From Caenorhabditis remanei (taxonomy: Eukaryota; Nematoda; Chromadorea; Rhabditida; Rhabditidae): 64,000 nt of DNA. The stretch is from assembly GCF_010183535.1 (NCBI RefSeq), contig NC_071329.1, positions 124,001-188,000 of the forward strand, written 5' to 3'. Made by a program: the position numbers and the translations under genes. Below are positions 44,939 to 56,600 of this stretch, one piece after another (the stretch's first letter is position 1; each line of letters starts with the position of its first letter). Under the pieces are notes generated by a model that worked only from the letters and a program-made list of their open reading frames with translations, was not told the DNA's origin and searched no databases.

Positions 44939-47900
44939 ATGGGAATGTCTACGAACAAAACAGTAAACCGATGGACATCATGGCTCACCAAGAACATGTT
45001 ACTACTAATGACAATGGCTGGAATCATAATGGGTGCCATAATTGGAGGAGTGCTTCGAAATCTAGAACCATCTCCAGACGTTGTCAGATATGTCGGCTTT
45101 CCGGGAGAACTCTTCATGAATATGTTGAAGGCTATGGTGTTACCCTTGATTGCTGCAAGTATCGTGTCAGGTGAGATTGTCTCAGGTCTTTGAAACATCT
45201 GTGAAGCCAAAGAAATTATTTTGAAGGACTCTCCCAACTCGACGGAAAAACCTCGGGTCGTCTTGGTTCCCGAGCAGTCATGTACTATGCGATAACCACA
45301 ACGCACGCAGTTATTCTTGGAATCATTGTAGTTTCGATCATTCATCCAGGCGATCCAACTATCAAACAGAAAATGGGAATCGAGGAGGGAGCCACTGCGA
45401 ATGAGTCCGCTGCTCAGAAGTTTTTGGATTTGTTTAGGTAAGTACATATCAAGAGTGCATGGAAATAAGTGAACATTTCTTAACCGTAAATCGGAACTCT
45501 ATGCAACTCTGGTAGATACAGTACTGTGCAGTAAGATACACAATTTGGGCTGTTTCAATTGAAAATGCCTAACTTTGAGAGTGAGTAACGGTATCACATA
45601 TTGTCGCACAAAGTAAATTATGTATAAAACATACAGAACAAACGTAAAACTTCATTTTGTAGTTGGCAACTTTTTGTACGGACTCTCCCTAGAGAGTTAC
45701 ATGCCGACAAAGTAATTTCTCCCTCAAATCGACCAATTTCAGTGGAAACAGAGTGATTTTTGAGCTCTCCTCATAAAATGACCATAACTCTCTACTGTAG
45801 ATATCAGAGTTGAATGGAAGTGAAACTTTCTTCACCGGAAATCGGAACTCTATGCAATGCTGGTAGATAAGTCAACTTCTCATTGACTTTTTTCAGAAAT
45901 GCGTTCCCGGAGAACATAATGAGAGCAACGTTTGCCCAGGTACAAACTCACTATGTCAACCACACCAGTTCTAATGGTGTACAACAGCTGGTGCCGAAAA
46001 CAGGATATGTGGATGGGATGAATGTGTTGGGTAGGTTACTGTGTCCATAAAGTTTTAATTATGTTATTCCAGGAATTATCGTGTTCTGCATAGTTATGGG
46101 TCTTGTTATCTCAAAAATTGGGGATGAAGCGAAACCGCTGGCAAACTTATTCCACGCACTCGACGTTGTCATCACCAAAATGGTAATGATTATTATGTGG
46201 TTGGGACCGATTGGAATTCCTTCGTTGATTGCTCAAAAAATGTTAGAGGTGTCAGACTTATGGCAGACGGCAAGGATGTTAGGATTGTTTGTATTCACTG
46301 TCATTCTCGGATTGGCTATTCAGGTCTGGACATCTGGACTTCCGGGGAATATTCAAATTACTTCGATTTCAGGCGTTCATCACCCTCCCACTCATTTATT
46401 TCATTGGAACTCGTCACAATCCGTACAAATTCTTGAAGGGACTTGGACAAGCGATTATGACCGCTTTGGGCACATCATCAAGTGCCGCCTCTCTTCCAGT
46501 CACTTTCAGATGTTTGAACAAGTTAGGCATCGATCCGAGGGTGACTAAATTCGTGTTGCCAGTGGGCGCTATGGTTAATATGGTGAGTGTCTGGATGACT
46601 ACAGTAACTCTTGCTATAGAAACTTACAGTATCGCTCAATAAGATATGAACTGCGGTAGTTTTCTGTTGAAATTGTTCAACTTTGAAAGTGCGTCGTGGT
46701 AATTCAGATAGCCACAACTAGTAGATTTTTATTGTATCCAACAGATCAAGAGTAGAGCTTCATTTCCGTAATTGACCACTTTTTCTACGGTCACTCCCTA
46801 GTAAGTTACGCATCGACAAAGTATCGGCCAATTTCAATGAAAAATAATGCGAGTTTTAAGCTGTTCTCTTAATATGACCATAGCTCTTAAGGGAGTGCTT
46901 GTACAAAAAAGTTGTCAACTACAAAAATGTAGATCTTCCTTTAATCTGTATGATTCATTAAAAACCAACTAGGTTTGACAATCAGAATTACCATGGCACA
47001 CTCTCAAAGTAGAACAATTTCAACTGAAAACGATAAAAATTTACAACCTTTACGGCACTGTATAGAGGAAACACCCAACCAGTATTCGGTTTCAGGACGG
47101 AACCGCGCTCTACGAAGCGACAGCCTCAATCTTCATTGCTCAAATGAATGGTCTCGAACTATCGATTGGTCAAATCGTGACCGTATCCATAACTGCCACG
47201 TTGGCCTCAATTGGTGCCGCCTCAATTCCATCGGCTGGCTTAGTGACTATGCTAATTGTACTCACCGCTCTAGGTCTTCCAGCCAATGATATATCTCTCA
47301 TTTTGGCAGTCGATTGGTTTTTGTAAGTTTTGTTTATCTTCTCAATTTGCACCCACCAGGAAATCTCGAAAACATCTTTCTTAGCACTCCCGACCACTTC
47401 CGTGTATCGGTTTTTTTTTTTTCGAAGGTCAATTATGACTATTTCCTTATAATGCATCATATCAAATCATACCTTATAGGGACCGACTTCGTACATCTGT
47501 GAACGTGATTGGCGATGCGTTGGGATGCGGATTCGTCCATTACATTTGTGCTGATCATTTGAATGCGGACGTGGCAGAGGCTGAAAAGAATCATGCGGTT
47601 GTAGAGGCTCATGTAAGGAGAGATGTTTGAACAGTGCAGAACATATTCCGGGGGAAGATAAACTCCTGGGAAAAAGGCGGAACTAATTAGTGACTGATTA
47701 GTCAATCAGCGTGCTTGGCTCCGCCTTTTCCCCGGAATTCGTTTCCTAGGTGTTTTTCTTCCCCCGGAATATATATGTAAGGGCTCGAGCGAGGAGACCC
47801 CACCGATTCCGCGGGAGAGAATCTCTGGAGAAATATGGGCGGAGTCTGTTTTGCAATTTAGTCGTACAGTTTTCCGCAATGTAAAACGCCTGAAATTACA

Positions 47901-48546
47901 CGATTGTTCGAAATGAGAGAACTCGCATCAACTTTTGGGGGTCTCCGAAGATGACATTATTCATTTGTCCGAAAATTGCAAAAAAAAAATCGTTTTTGTC
48001 TAAAATGGCAATTCGCCAAAAAACTGCGCGGCGAACTTGCAAAAAAGACTCCGCCCTTTTTCTCCAGAGTTTCCTTTCTCCAGAGTTTCCTATCTCCGGA
48101 ATTTGTGGGGTCTCGAGCGAAGGTTGCACAACGGTTGGCACAGTGCCAAAAAACACCTGGAAATGATTTTTACGTTTATTTGTCGTATCTATCAATATAA
48201 ACCGCAACGCAGCTCGCCATGTTTTGCCTTTATTCAAATTGTAGACCTACTTCCTTTACCACAGTGTCATTTTTAGTCCATATAAATTATTTTCCCGCGA
48301 AACCGGAACTCTAATGCAGCGCGTTTGCACACACCACTTGACAGGCTGAGTCGCCGCTCAGCTAAATCACGCGTTTTATAACAGTGTAATGAAAATGAAT
48401 TTCGACTATATACTTGAGGGGCGTGGCCTATTCTGAAATTTCAGTAAACTTTTGAATTTCAGGGAGTGAATTTCGATGAACTCGAGAAAGAGTGTGAACA
48501 GGAAAACAATAATCAACAGAAGCAGAAAACAGTGGAACACGTGTAA
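44939..48546 (+). CDS. glt-5: GLT-5, sodium-dependent glutamate/aspartate transporter (SLC1)
   Basis: Eight exons: 44939-45170, 45227-45437, 45897-46030, 46073-46323, 46373-46582, 47096-47322, 47480-47612 and 48463-48546; 493 residues in frame. SLC1 signatures are clear: the re-entrant serine motif [15 protein letters not shown] (310-324), [10 protein letters not shown] (345-354, with the glutamate linked to K+ coupling), [18 protein letters not shown], and [20 protein letters not shown], where D423 and R426 match substrate-binding positions of mammalian EAATs. An NHTS glycosylation site lies in the extracellular loop. The serine motif reads SSSA instead of the usual SSSS. The start was set at ATG 44939, after a TTTCCAG acceptor 11 bases upstream. 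Introns 2, 5 and 7 carry inverted-repeat elements. AATAAA is at 48703. The glt-5 symbol rests on synteny with wee-1.3 and the MO25 gene. Confidence 0.93.
45528..45799. mobile_element. Half copy of MITE family 1 in glt-5 intron 2
   Basis: It has the left arm (CAATTTGGGCTGTTTCAATT, GTACGGACTCTCCC) and centre but not the right arm. It sits between two copies of a 56-60 base direct repeat (45459-45518 and 45814-45869, sharing ATCGGAACTCTATGCAA). Confidence 0.65.
46626..47063. mobile_element. Full MITE family 1 copy in glt-5 intron 5
   Basis: The arms GGTAGTTTTCTGTTGAAATT and AACAATTTCAACTGAAAACG, plus the paired CTACGGTCACTCCCTAG and GGGAGTGCTTGTACAAAAAA boxes, match the other copies. Confidence 0.75.
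47642..47774. repeat. Short inverted-repeat element with CATATTCCGGGGGAAGA ends
   Basis: Left CATATTCCGGGGGAAGATAA with GGGAAAAAGGCGGA mirrors right TCCGCCTTTTCCCCGG and TTCTTCCCCCGGAATATAT. Located in glt-5 intron 7, beside a copy of the dispersed GTTGCACAACGGTTGGCACA repeat (about 48120-48240). Confidence 0.65.
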
Positions 48547-49354
48547 CCTCTTAAATTATGTACATTTTTTGATTTTCTTTGTTTTTATAGCATTTCAATT
48601 ATTTTATTTTTCCCCCCAGAAAAAAGAGGAAATTGTTTCCGGTGACTCTCGAATCGCTCTTTTCCCCCATAGCTTTAACAAAATTTTCCATTTATCGACT
48701 TTAATAAAGAGTTTTTAACAAAAAAGAAGAAGAACACATAAAATACAGAATTCATATTATTTCGATTGGTTTAAAGACACGTCATATGCACAAATCTACT
48801 TGTATCTCTTTTGGTTTGATATGGATATTGATGAGGAGAAGAAAATGATGGAGAAGAGAAGACAGAGAGAAAACGCATCCAAAACGGGGAACGCTTTCCC
48901 AAACTTTTCAGTGGGAAATTTTGGAATTTTCCGCTGAAACATTCGGTGCATTACCCGTTCAGAAAACCCGTTATAAAGTTGATGGAACAATCAAGAATGA
49001 GAGAGAAGTAAAATTTTCACAGAAAAAGGACCCAAAAAGTCAAAAAGGTAGTTTCCAATGGAAAATTGTGAATTCTCACTATTTTTCACAGGAAAAAAAT
49101 TTACAAAAAAAGGAGAAAAGGCGAGTAAAATGACACGAAATGGTGAAGGAGCAGAGAAAAAAAAGGGAGGAAAAATGAATGATACAACAAAAATTAGTGA
49201 TGAGAATTTATGTGACTACAGGTAAGAATAGAAGGGAGCAGAGTTCTGGGGGGATTCATTTCTAGTTGAATGCAAGGGGAATGGGAAAAAAACGAATGAA
49301 TAATACAAATCAATAGATTCTTTTGAAGTATTCTAGTTGTTGAATAGCATATTA
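48547..49354. other. Convergent 3' regions of glt-5 and wee-1.3
   Basis: 808 bases between facing stop codons. AATAAA at 48703-48708 probably ends glt-5; the rest is A-rich with no credible exon. The ORF extending to 49194 is only read-through past the last wee-1.3 donor. Confidence 0.55.
48703..48708 (+). terminator. AATAAA polyadenylation signal for glt-5
   Basis: Located 157 bases after the glt-5 stop, in a typical T/A-rich context. Confidence 0.6.
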
Positions 49355-52300
49355 TTAGATCTCGTCGCCAGATGAGCCTTGGAATGACATCTGGAATAAA
49401 CATGGATGAATTTCTATCAAAAAGTACACAACTTCTTACCAATCTAGATCTCAACGACTTTCCGCCAATTCTCAACGGGCGTTGCCGGATCCCCGCTGGT
49501 GAATTCTTTGGTGAGACAATCGACACATTCTCCTCCGTATTCTTTGGCTCGTCGAGCAAATTGAAGTTAAGTGTCGGCACACGTGTATCACGGACACTCC
49601 GCCGGATACGTGGTGGACACGACATGGGAGGCGGCGCTTCGTCAATCATATTCGAATGATCGTTCCAATCGAGATGCTTTTCAGCTTGAAACATACGAAG
49701 ATATCGTTCGGTTCGCTCTTTTTCCCTCAACGAATTGTTATTAAAACCGTCACCGGATCCAGCGTGTGGCGGCACATTCTGTGACCGATAACTCGAGAGA
49801 AGACGACGTGCGGACTTCGGTGTTCCTCTGACTGGAATCACCGGATTCCTCTTCGGACTAATCGAATCATCGACAGACTCGATTGCAGATGAGTTGGACG
49901 AGGAGCATGTCGCCTGCTCGTCATCGTCGTCGTCGAGATTCTCATCGAAATTCAGACGACGTGACACCGCGGTTAATGGGCGACGTTGCGAGTGAGGAGG
50001 ATTCTCGTCATCTGAGAAGTCGAATGGAGACACTGGAGCGGTGGCTTGTTGACGGAGAGCCACTCCGGTGAGCGATTCCGAGTAGGCTTTCGACGTTTCC
50101 GGTGTGTGAATTGGTGTGTGTTGTTGGTTCTGAAAATGACACAACTTGGTCTTGAATTCGGCGGCATAACACTCACATTCACAAACTGAGCGCAAATTTC
50201 CGAACGACGGTTTTTGATCGCCTCGGAGAAGCAAGCGATCGGGTGGAAGACGACGGACAAGAATGCCATACACCAGACGAGTATCGAGCTCATAAAACTT
50301 GTGAAGTTGTCGATCTGGAAAGAAGAAAGGATTGTGGATTTCGGTGGAAGACCGGATTGGCTCGTAAATCGTTTCAAAACCCACAATTTCTGATTTCTAT
50401 ATCTTCTAAAAACTCACCAAATCCATCGACATTATGAACCAGCTTCTCTTCTCTCTCCGCTTCCGAATCGACTGATGTTGCCGGAGAACTCGACTCGTCG
50501 GCCGCTTCTTTGGATCCTTGTCTATCATTTGCTCGATCAAAACTCGCAAATCTGTAGAGATTCCGACGAAAAATCGTTCAGGAATCTCGCCGTTTCTGAT
50601 CTGATGCCACGAGTCTCCACTGGATGGAACATCCAAATCTGTAGCTGCTTCGAGAATTGTGACTCCGAGGGAGAAGATGTCGGAGGCGAATGTGGGTTTG
50701 CCGTTGAGCACTTCTGGCGCCAGATACTTCGAGTCACCCTCTTCTGCCGATTTGACGTCGTTTGGATTCTTCAAATTGATCACCAATCCAAAATCGCCGA
50801 GTTTACAGATCTTGTGTTTCGTCAAGAAGATATTCTCCGGCTTAATATCATCATGAATCATATCATTCGTATGTAAATGATGCACCGCCTCCAACAAATC
50901 TACAAAGATGTTCCAAATGTCGTTTTCTGGAAGCGCGTGATTCACTGTACAATACTGTTGGAGACTCTGATCACACAGCTCCGTTTGAATGTACAAATGA
51001 TCCGTCTCCTCCCACGCACGATAGAATTTGACAAGATTCTTGTGTGGTGGAATGATCATGTGACTTTCAGCCTCTCGATATTTGCTGATCGAGTGTTGAC
51101 GCATTGGGGCGATTGAGACTTTGATCGCGTACATTTGGGAATCCTCTCGACATCGTGCTCGGAATACTTCTCCGAATGAACCGCGTCCGATGATCTCGTC
51201 GATTTGGAAGACTTGCTCGAAGAATGTTTGACTGTTGTTACGATCGTATTTCGGCGATTCCAGTGGTTTTGGACCTGGAAATGGTGAAATTTGAAGGATA
51301 TTAGCATTGTAAACCGGGCCGGCGTAAACTGAAAAAATATACCAAAATGTAAATCTCAGCGAGTTTTATGTCTGTGACCAAATGACTATTCGTTAATGTA
51401 CCACGGGCAGGGCTAGAATGGATTATTTGGTAATTTTCGCGGTTTTTGGCGCTTTTTCCCGGCCCGCGGCACATTAACGAAAAGCCATTCGGCTTGTGGT
51501 AAGTCATTGACATAGAACTCTCCGAGATCTACATTCTGGTATATTTTTCAGCTCATAATGTTGAGTTTGAAGCGAGTTATACGCCGGCCCGATTTGCAAG
51601 TATGGATATAAGGTTCACTATTAATTTTTTTAGTAAGAAAGAAGATTTTTGTGCTGAAATTCTTCAAAACACGGCCTGTTCAATTCTTGTCGTCGCGAAA
51701 ACGGATTACCGTACTCAAAAAGTATAAAACGACCAAAACTTCTATTTTTAGCCGATAAAAATAAAAATAAACAGCGCCGCCTATGAAAAACGATAATTGT
51801 ATGTTTTTTATCGGCTAAAAATAGCATTTTCCCGTCCAAAATATAGTCCGGTATCTGGTATTTCGAGCGAAAATCTTGTATCTTCTTACAAGGCAAGCCT
51901 TTCCATATCACGATTGAGAATTGGCTGAAATTTTGCAGATATACACTTTCGACCATGCTCTATTACATTAAGCTTTCAAAATCTGCAAAATTTAGCGCAT
52001 TTTCGAGAAAATTGGGTCAGGAAAAGTCAAATTGCCCGCGCCACCGTTTTGCATAATCTTTTTCCTAAGCAGAATTGTTCTCCGAGAGAAAGAAAAGGTG
52101 ATTTTCAGACTTTTCAAATCCAATTTTATCGAAAATGAGCAGAATTCAGCAGATTTTGAAAGAGTCATGTGCTAGAGCATGGTCGAAAGTGTATTTCTGC
52201 AAAGTTTCAGCCAATTCAAAACAAAGGTTTCCTAGTGTAGCCTGCAACCTTAGAAACTAGATTTTCATTATAAAATCAGAGTTTCTAGTCGCTTAAAATC

Positions 52301-52570
52301 AACAATTCCCTCCTTACCATGTGGTGTCACCAATCTGGGCGTCGTATCCTTCGCTACCGCCCATATACTCCGTGTCTGTGGGACAGTCTTTATCATTCGC
52401 GGCGCCGGTCGTCTGAAACGTGGCGTTATCGCCTGCCGTTCTCGTTTTGTGGACAACGGCGTTTCGCGCATCATTACTGGAATCGGTATACGTGGAGTGA
52501 CGAGTACGTGTGGACTTGTGGGGCCAACTTCTATCGAATCTATTGATGTGTTTTCCTCGGTTTCGTCCAT
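49355..52570 (-). CDS. wee-1.3: WEE-1.3, Myt1-type Cdk1 inhibitory kinase
   Basis: Five exons in order: 52318-52570, 50418-51274, 50177-50314, 49440-50129 and 49355-49390; 657 residues. The N-terminus has MMRETPLSTKRERQAITPRF. The kinase domain starts at about residue 107 (QIDEIIGRGSFGEVF; glycine loop 114-119, Lys136 in YAIKVS), with HDDIKPEN (225-232), KLGDFGL and YLAPEVLNG. HDD replaces the usual HRD. After the kinase a hydrophobic segment (MSSILVWCMAFLSVVFHPI) gives the membrane anchor expected of Myt1 rather than nuclear Wee1. The tail is Ser/Pro-rich and ends FQGSSGDEI. Known role of the family: inhibitory phosphorylation of CDK-1; WEE-1.3 keeps C. elegans oocytes arrested. A TTTTCAG acceptor 22 bases upstream suggests trans-splicing. 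Intron 1 (1 kb) holds two inverted-repeat elements. Confidence 0.95.
51305..51604. mobile_element. GGGCCGG-terminated palindromic element, wee-1.3 intron 1
   Basis: Left CATTGTAAACCGGGCCGGCG, right CGCCGGCCCGATTTGCAAGT. Shares the TACCAAAATG.AGATCTC, GTTAATGTACCACGGG and CCCGCGGCACATTAACGA boxes with the nos-3 intron 2 copy. Confidence 0.78.
51918..52217. repeat. Inverted-repeat element, wee-1.3 intron 1
   Basis: GAATTGGCTGAAATTTTGCA with ACTTTCGACCATGCTC on the left pairs with GAGCATGGTCGAAAGT and TGCAAAGTTTCAGCCAATTC on the right. It directly follows the GGCCGG element and a tract with two inverted copies of TTTTTATCGGCTAAAAATA. Confidence 0.65.
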
Positions 52571-53644
52571 TTCCCGTCTGTTTTTCTCCCTGAAAACAGA
52601 GAAAATTAGTGGAAATCGTGAATAAAAAGAGGGGATCACGTCGAAATTGGAGAAAATGTGCATTTTTGATGTTTTTTAATTAAATACCGTTGGGATTTTT
52701 GTTAACGAAATCCCGCAAAGCCGTATGTATCTATATGCGAAAATCAATAAGAATTCACAACTTACTAGTGGAAAATTTTTTGAAAAACTATAGAAAATCA
52801 ATAAAAATCCAGGGAAAACACTGGAAAATCGATTCAATTGGATGAGAAATAGCTATTTTCGGAAAAAAAATAAAAAATTCTAGATTATCACTTGAAAATC
52901 AATAAGAAACCTGATAAACTAAAGCTTTTACTCGTTTTTAACGATGAAACCACTTTTAAAAAAGTAAAATAACAGAAAAATACGAGGAAATCTGTGTTTA
53001 TCCCGCTCAAACTCTAAAAATGTGCCACTTATTCCCATTATCTTATCAAATACCGCTATTTTCCCGCCGAAACTGGGCAAAGTAAACAAAAAATAGAATA
53101 AAAACACACAAAAAGGGGGTAAAAAAGAAAAAACATCCCGCGAATGACGAACGAATGCAATTCAAATGAAGCGCGCGAAATCGGAGGTCCGCAAACACCG
53201 AGACGCGCAATTGCGGACAGCGCGCATCGTAGTCCGGGCGGTAAATCGACTCAAATATTTATTTCAGAAATCGTCGTAAAGAAAGAAAGAAAGAGAGAAA
53301 ATCGCTGTTGGAGGGTTTTCGATAATAATAGTAGGAATAATAATAATAATAATAAGAATCATGAAAAACCGTAAAACGGGAGTGGGGGACTATCTATTCA
53401 ATGAAGTATTTTTTACATGATTTTTTGTGGTTGTAAAACTCTTAAAGTCTTCGAATGGATTATGTGAAGAAAGACGGTAAAGATCAGTGCCTAAAGCGAG
53501 TGGAGAATGATTTTTGGAGGGAGGCGATGGGGGGTTGCACTATGAAAAGCGGGAAAAAAAAACGAAATTCAGAGGAAAAAAGGAAAAAAAAACTACAAGA
53601 AATCGAATTTTAAACATTTTACATCAGCAATACGGTTGGAAAAT
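52571..53644. other. Intergenic region between the MO25 gene and wee-1.3
   Basis: Both flanking genes run leftward. No exon is evident. Contains an (AATAAT)n-like run at 53325-53355 and A-rich tracts. The 1.07 kb gap is longer than usual SL2 operon spacing, so wee-1.3 probably has its own promoter here. Confidence 0.5.
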
Positions 53645-56600
53645 TTAGACACGAAGCTCCTGTATCTGCTTGATGAGATAGGCTTTCTCATCATTGAACT
53701 GCTCGTCGTTGGTTCGATCATTGTGGAATGCCGTCAAGAATTCCACCAATTTGTCACGATTTCTATTGAGAATATCAGTGATCGGGCGTGGTTTGTTGGG
53801 ATTTGCGACGAAAATCTGAAAAAAATGGGGATTTCTGTGAAAAATGAAGATTCCAGCCAAAAATAGGGATTTTCAGCTTAAAAATAGCGATTTATGTGAA
53901 AAAATGGGGATTCCAGCCAAAAATAGCGATTTATGTGGAACAAAAGGGATTTTCAGCCTAAAAGAGCGATTTTTTGTGAAAAATGGGGATTTTCAGCCTA
54001 AAAATAGCAATTTTTATGGTTAAAAGGATATTTTTAGCTAAAAAATGGTGATTTTTTGTGAAAAAATGAAATTTTCAGCCAAAAAAAGACGATTTTTGTT
54101 GAAAAAAAGAGGATTTTCAGCCTACAAATGACGATTTTTGGGGAAAAAAGAAGATTTTTAACTAAAAAATGGCGATTTTTTGTGAAAAAAAGGGATTTTC
54201 AGCCTAAAATAAAGATTTATGTGGGAGAAAGATGATTTTCAGCTTAAAATAGTAGCTTAAAATAGTAATATATGTAGAAAAAACTGGATTTTCAGCCTAC
54301 AAATGACGCTTTTTGGAGAAAAAGGGGATTTTCAGCCGATGGGGGAAATTCTGAATTCAACAAACCTTGAAGACATGAAACGCCTCATACTGAATATTAC
54401 GTCTCTTATCTCTCAACAACTCCATGACTGTCTTCAAATTCTCGGGACTCGTAATATATTTGTTCATCGTGCTGAAGTTGTGACGATCCAGTAGGAGCTC
54501 GCCGAGCAATTTCAACGATTGCCGTCGTGTCACATAGTTCTCCGAGTTGGTCAGTGCGGCGTAGGCGGCTGAAATTTCAATTGTCGGGAATCAATAGAGA
54601 TGGCTCCGAGACATTTCGAAACCGGTGAAACATGAAGAAATGCTTTTACTGATAACCGGTAGTATTATGGTTCCGGGGGTTCAGGGTTCGATCCCCACTG
54701 GTGGTAAAACTGTTTTGTTTTTTTGTTTTCAGATTTTTGGTACCAATCTGATCCCCACTCGGTCTTCAGATTGGTACCAAAACACTGAAAACCAAAAATA
54801 AATAGTTTTGCCACCAGTGGGGATCGAACCCTGGACCCTCGGAACCATATTACTACCTGTCTCCTAAAAAATTTCTTAATGCTTCCCCAGTTTCGAAATG
54901 TCCCGGAGCCAAAGAAATAGAAAAAGAGCTCACTAAAAAATCGATCGTAATTATTATCCAAATATTCGGCACACATATTCTTATGCTTCGTCATTAAATC
55001 CTTGAAAGTCGAGAACGCGTCAGTGGCGATATCGAAGACGTCGGATTGAACGAAGACAAAGAAACGTTGGAAATATTCAGAATAGAGAACGATTCGAGCG
55101 AGATGCTCGTGACGAACAGCTTCACGCAACATTGAGCCACATGTCAGAGCAATGTCCGGTTGTTCGTATCTGGAAAGAATGGGGGAATTTCTATTTAGGA
55201 GACAAGATTTTCTTCAAAATGGATTTTTCGTTAAAACTATCATTTTCTACGTTCAAAAATTGTAATTTTATGTGAAAAAATGACCATTTTAAGTAAGAAA
55301 ATTCCGATTTCAATCCATTTTTCAAAGTTGGAAAACATAAAACTGACTCAAAATCTGAAATTTTATATTCGGCGCGCCTCTAACGCGTTTTGGATTCTAT
55401 GGGCGTTGGAGGCCGTTTCTGATGATAAGAAAAGGGTCTGGAGTGCCTTTGACGCGGTTTTTTGTAAAAAAAAAAACTCTAAAAACCCTTTTTTTTGTAC
55501 TGCAACCCTGTCCGGCCTGTCGCAATTATGAATTTTTCTAGATCCTGAAACCTATATATAGCTATAACCGTACCCCAAAAGAAGAGTGATAAGAATCTCT
55601 GGCCGTGCGGCCAAATACTCAACAGTCGGTGATCGGGTACCAATTTGACGGCGCAGCAAGTTGTTGAACACCTGGAAAATAGATAAAAAGCGTCACAGGC
55701 GCGCCAGACACTCACTAACCGATGCCACATCCTTCTTGCACTCGAATTCGAATTTATGCAAATGTTTAATCAACATTGGAAGAATGTTAGCATTATAAAC
55801 TTCCTGAGCCAGTTGTGTCACTTGTTCATTATTCGGCTCGTTGGCATCCGATCCGTAGATGAACGTCTTCGCCAATGCCAACATTTTTGCGGTCTCTTCG
55901 ATTGCCTTCTCCACTTTACGCTCGTTTTGGTTGGAGGATTGCTGGAAATTGGAAATTTTCAAAAAAGGAGATTTTTAGGGCTGAAATTCGGGAATTTCTT
56001 TTGAAAAATCATGTTTTTATAGGGAAAATGTGTCATATTTTTCTTTGCCAAGTTTCCAATTTTCCAGATTTCTGTCTGTGTGTCCGGATGGCTGTATATC
56101 TGAATATATGCTAAAAAGTAGGCAAACACTCTTTGACTACACCACTCTTTGACTACACTTGCTCTTTGACTCTACATTCTCTTTGACTATAAAGTCTCCT
56201 TGACTTCACTTTTCTCTTTGACTACATTTGTCTCTTTGACTTCAAAGTATCTTTGACTACAGTTTTCTCTTTGACTTCTTTATACTCTTTGACTACTAGC
56301 TCTCTTTGACTTCACTTTCCCTATAATGACTATTTGAATACATACATTCTTCTAGATAGTGGGAGGATCTCTGAACATTCAATACTGACTAGAGCCTCTG
56401 AAAGTTAGTTAAAAAACTTGCATGTAACTAGATAGTCAATTTTGCTAATGAATAACAATGTGTTATAACCATAACCAATTTTACCATTTCCCTTTATGGT
56501 CTAGATGTTTCATGGAATTCCGACTACCGACTGCCGAATAAGAAATGTTCGTTTCCATGTAACTCTGGTCTAGATAGTCGAAACAGTGTTTTAATTAGAA

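Noticed and set aside
49194..49439. C-terminal extension of wee-1.3 by reading through the last donor
   Set aside because: A GTAAGA donor and TTCCAG acceptor give a 36-base final exon ending GSSGDEI, which fits the family better.
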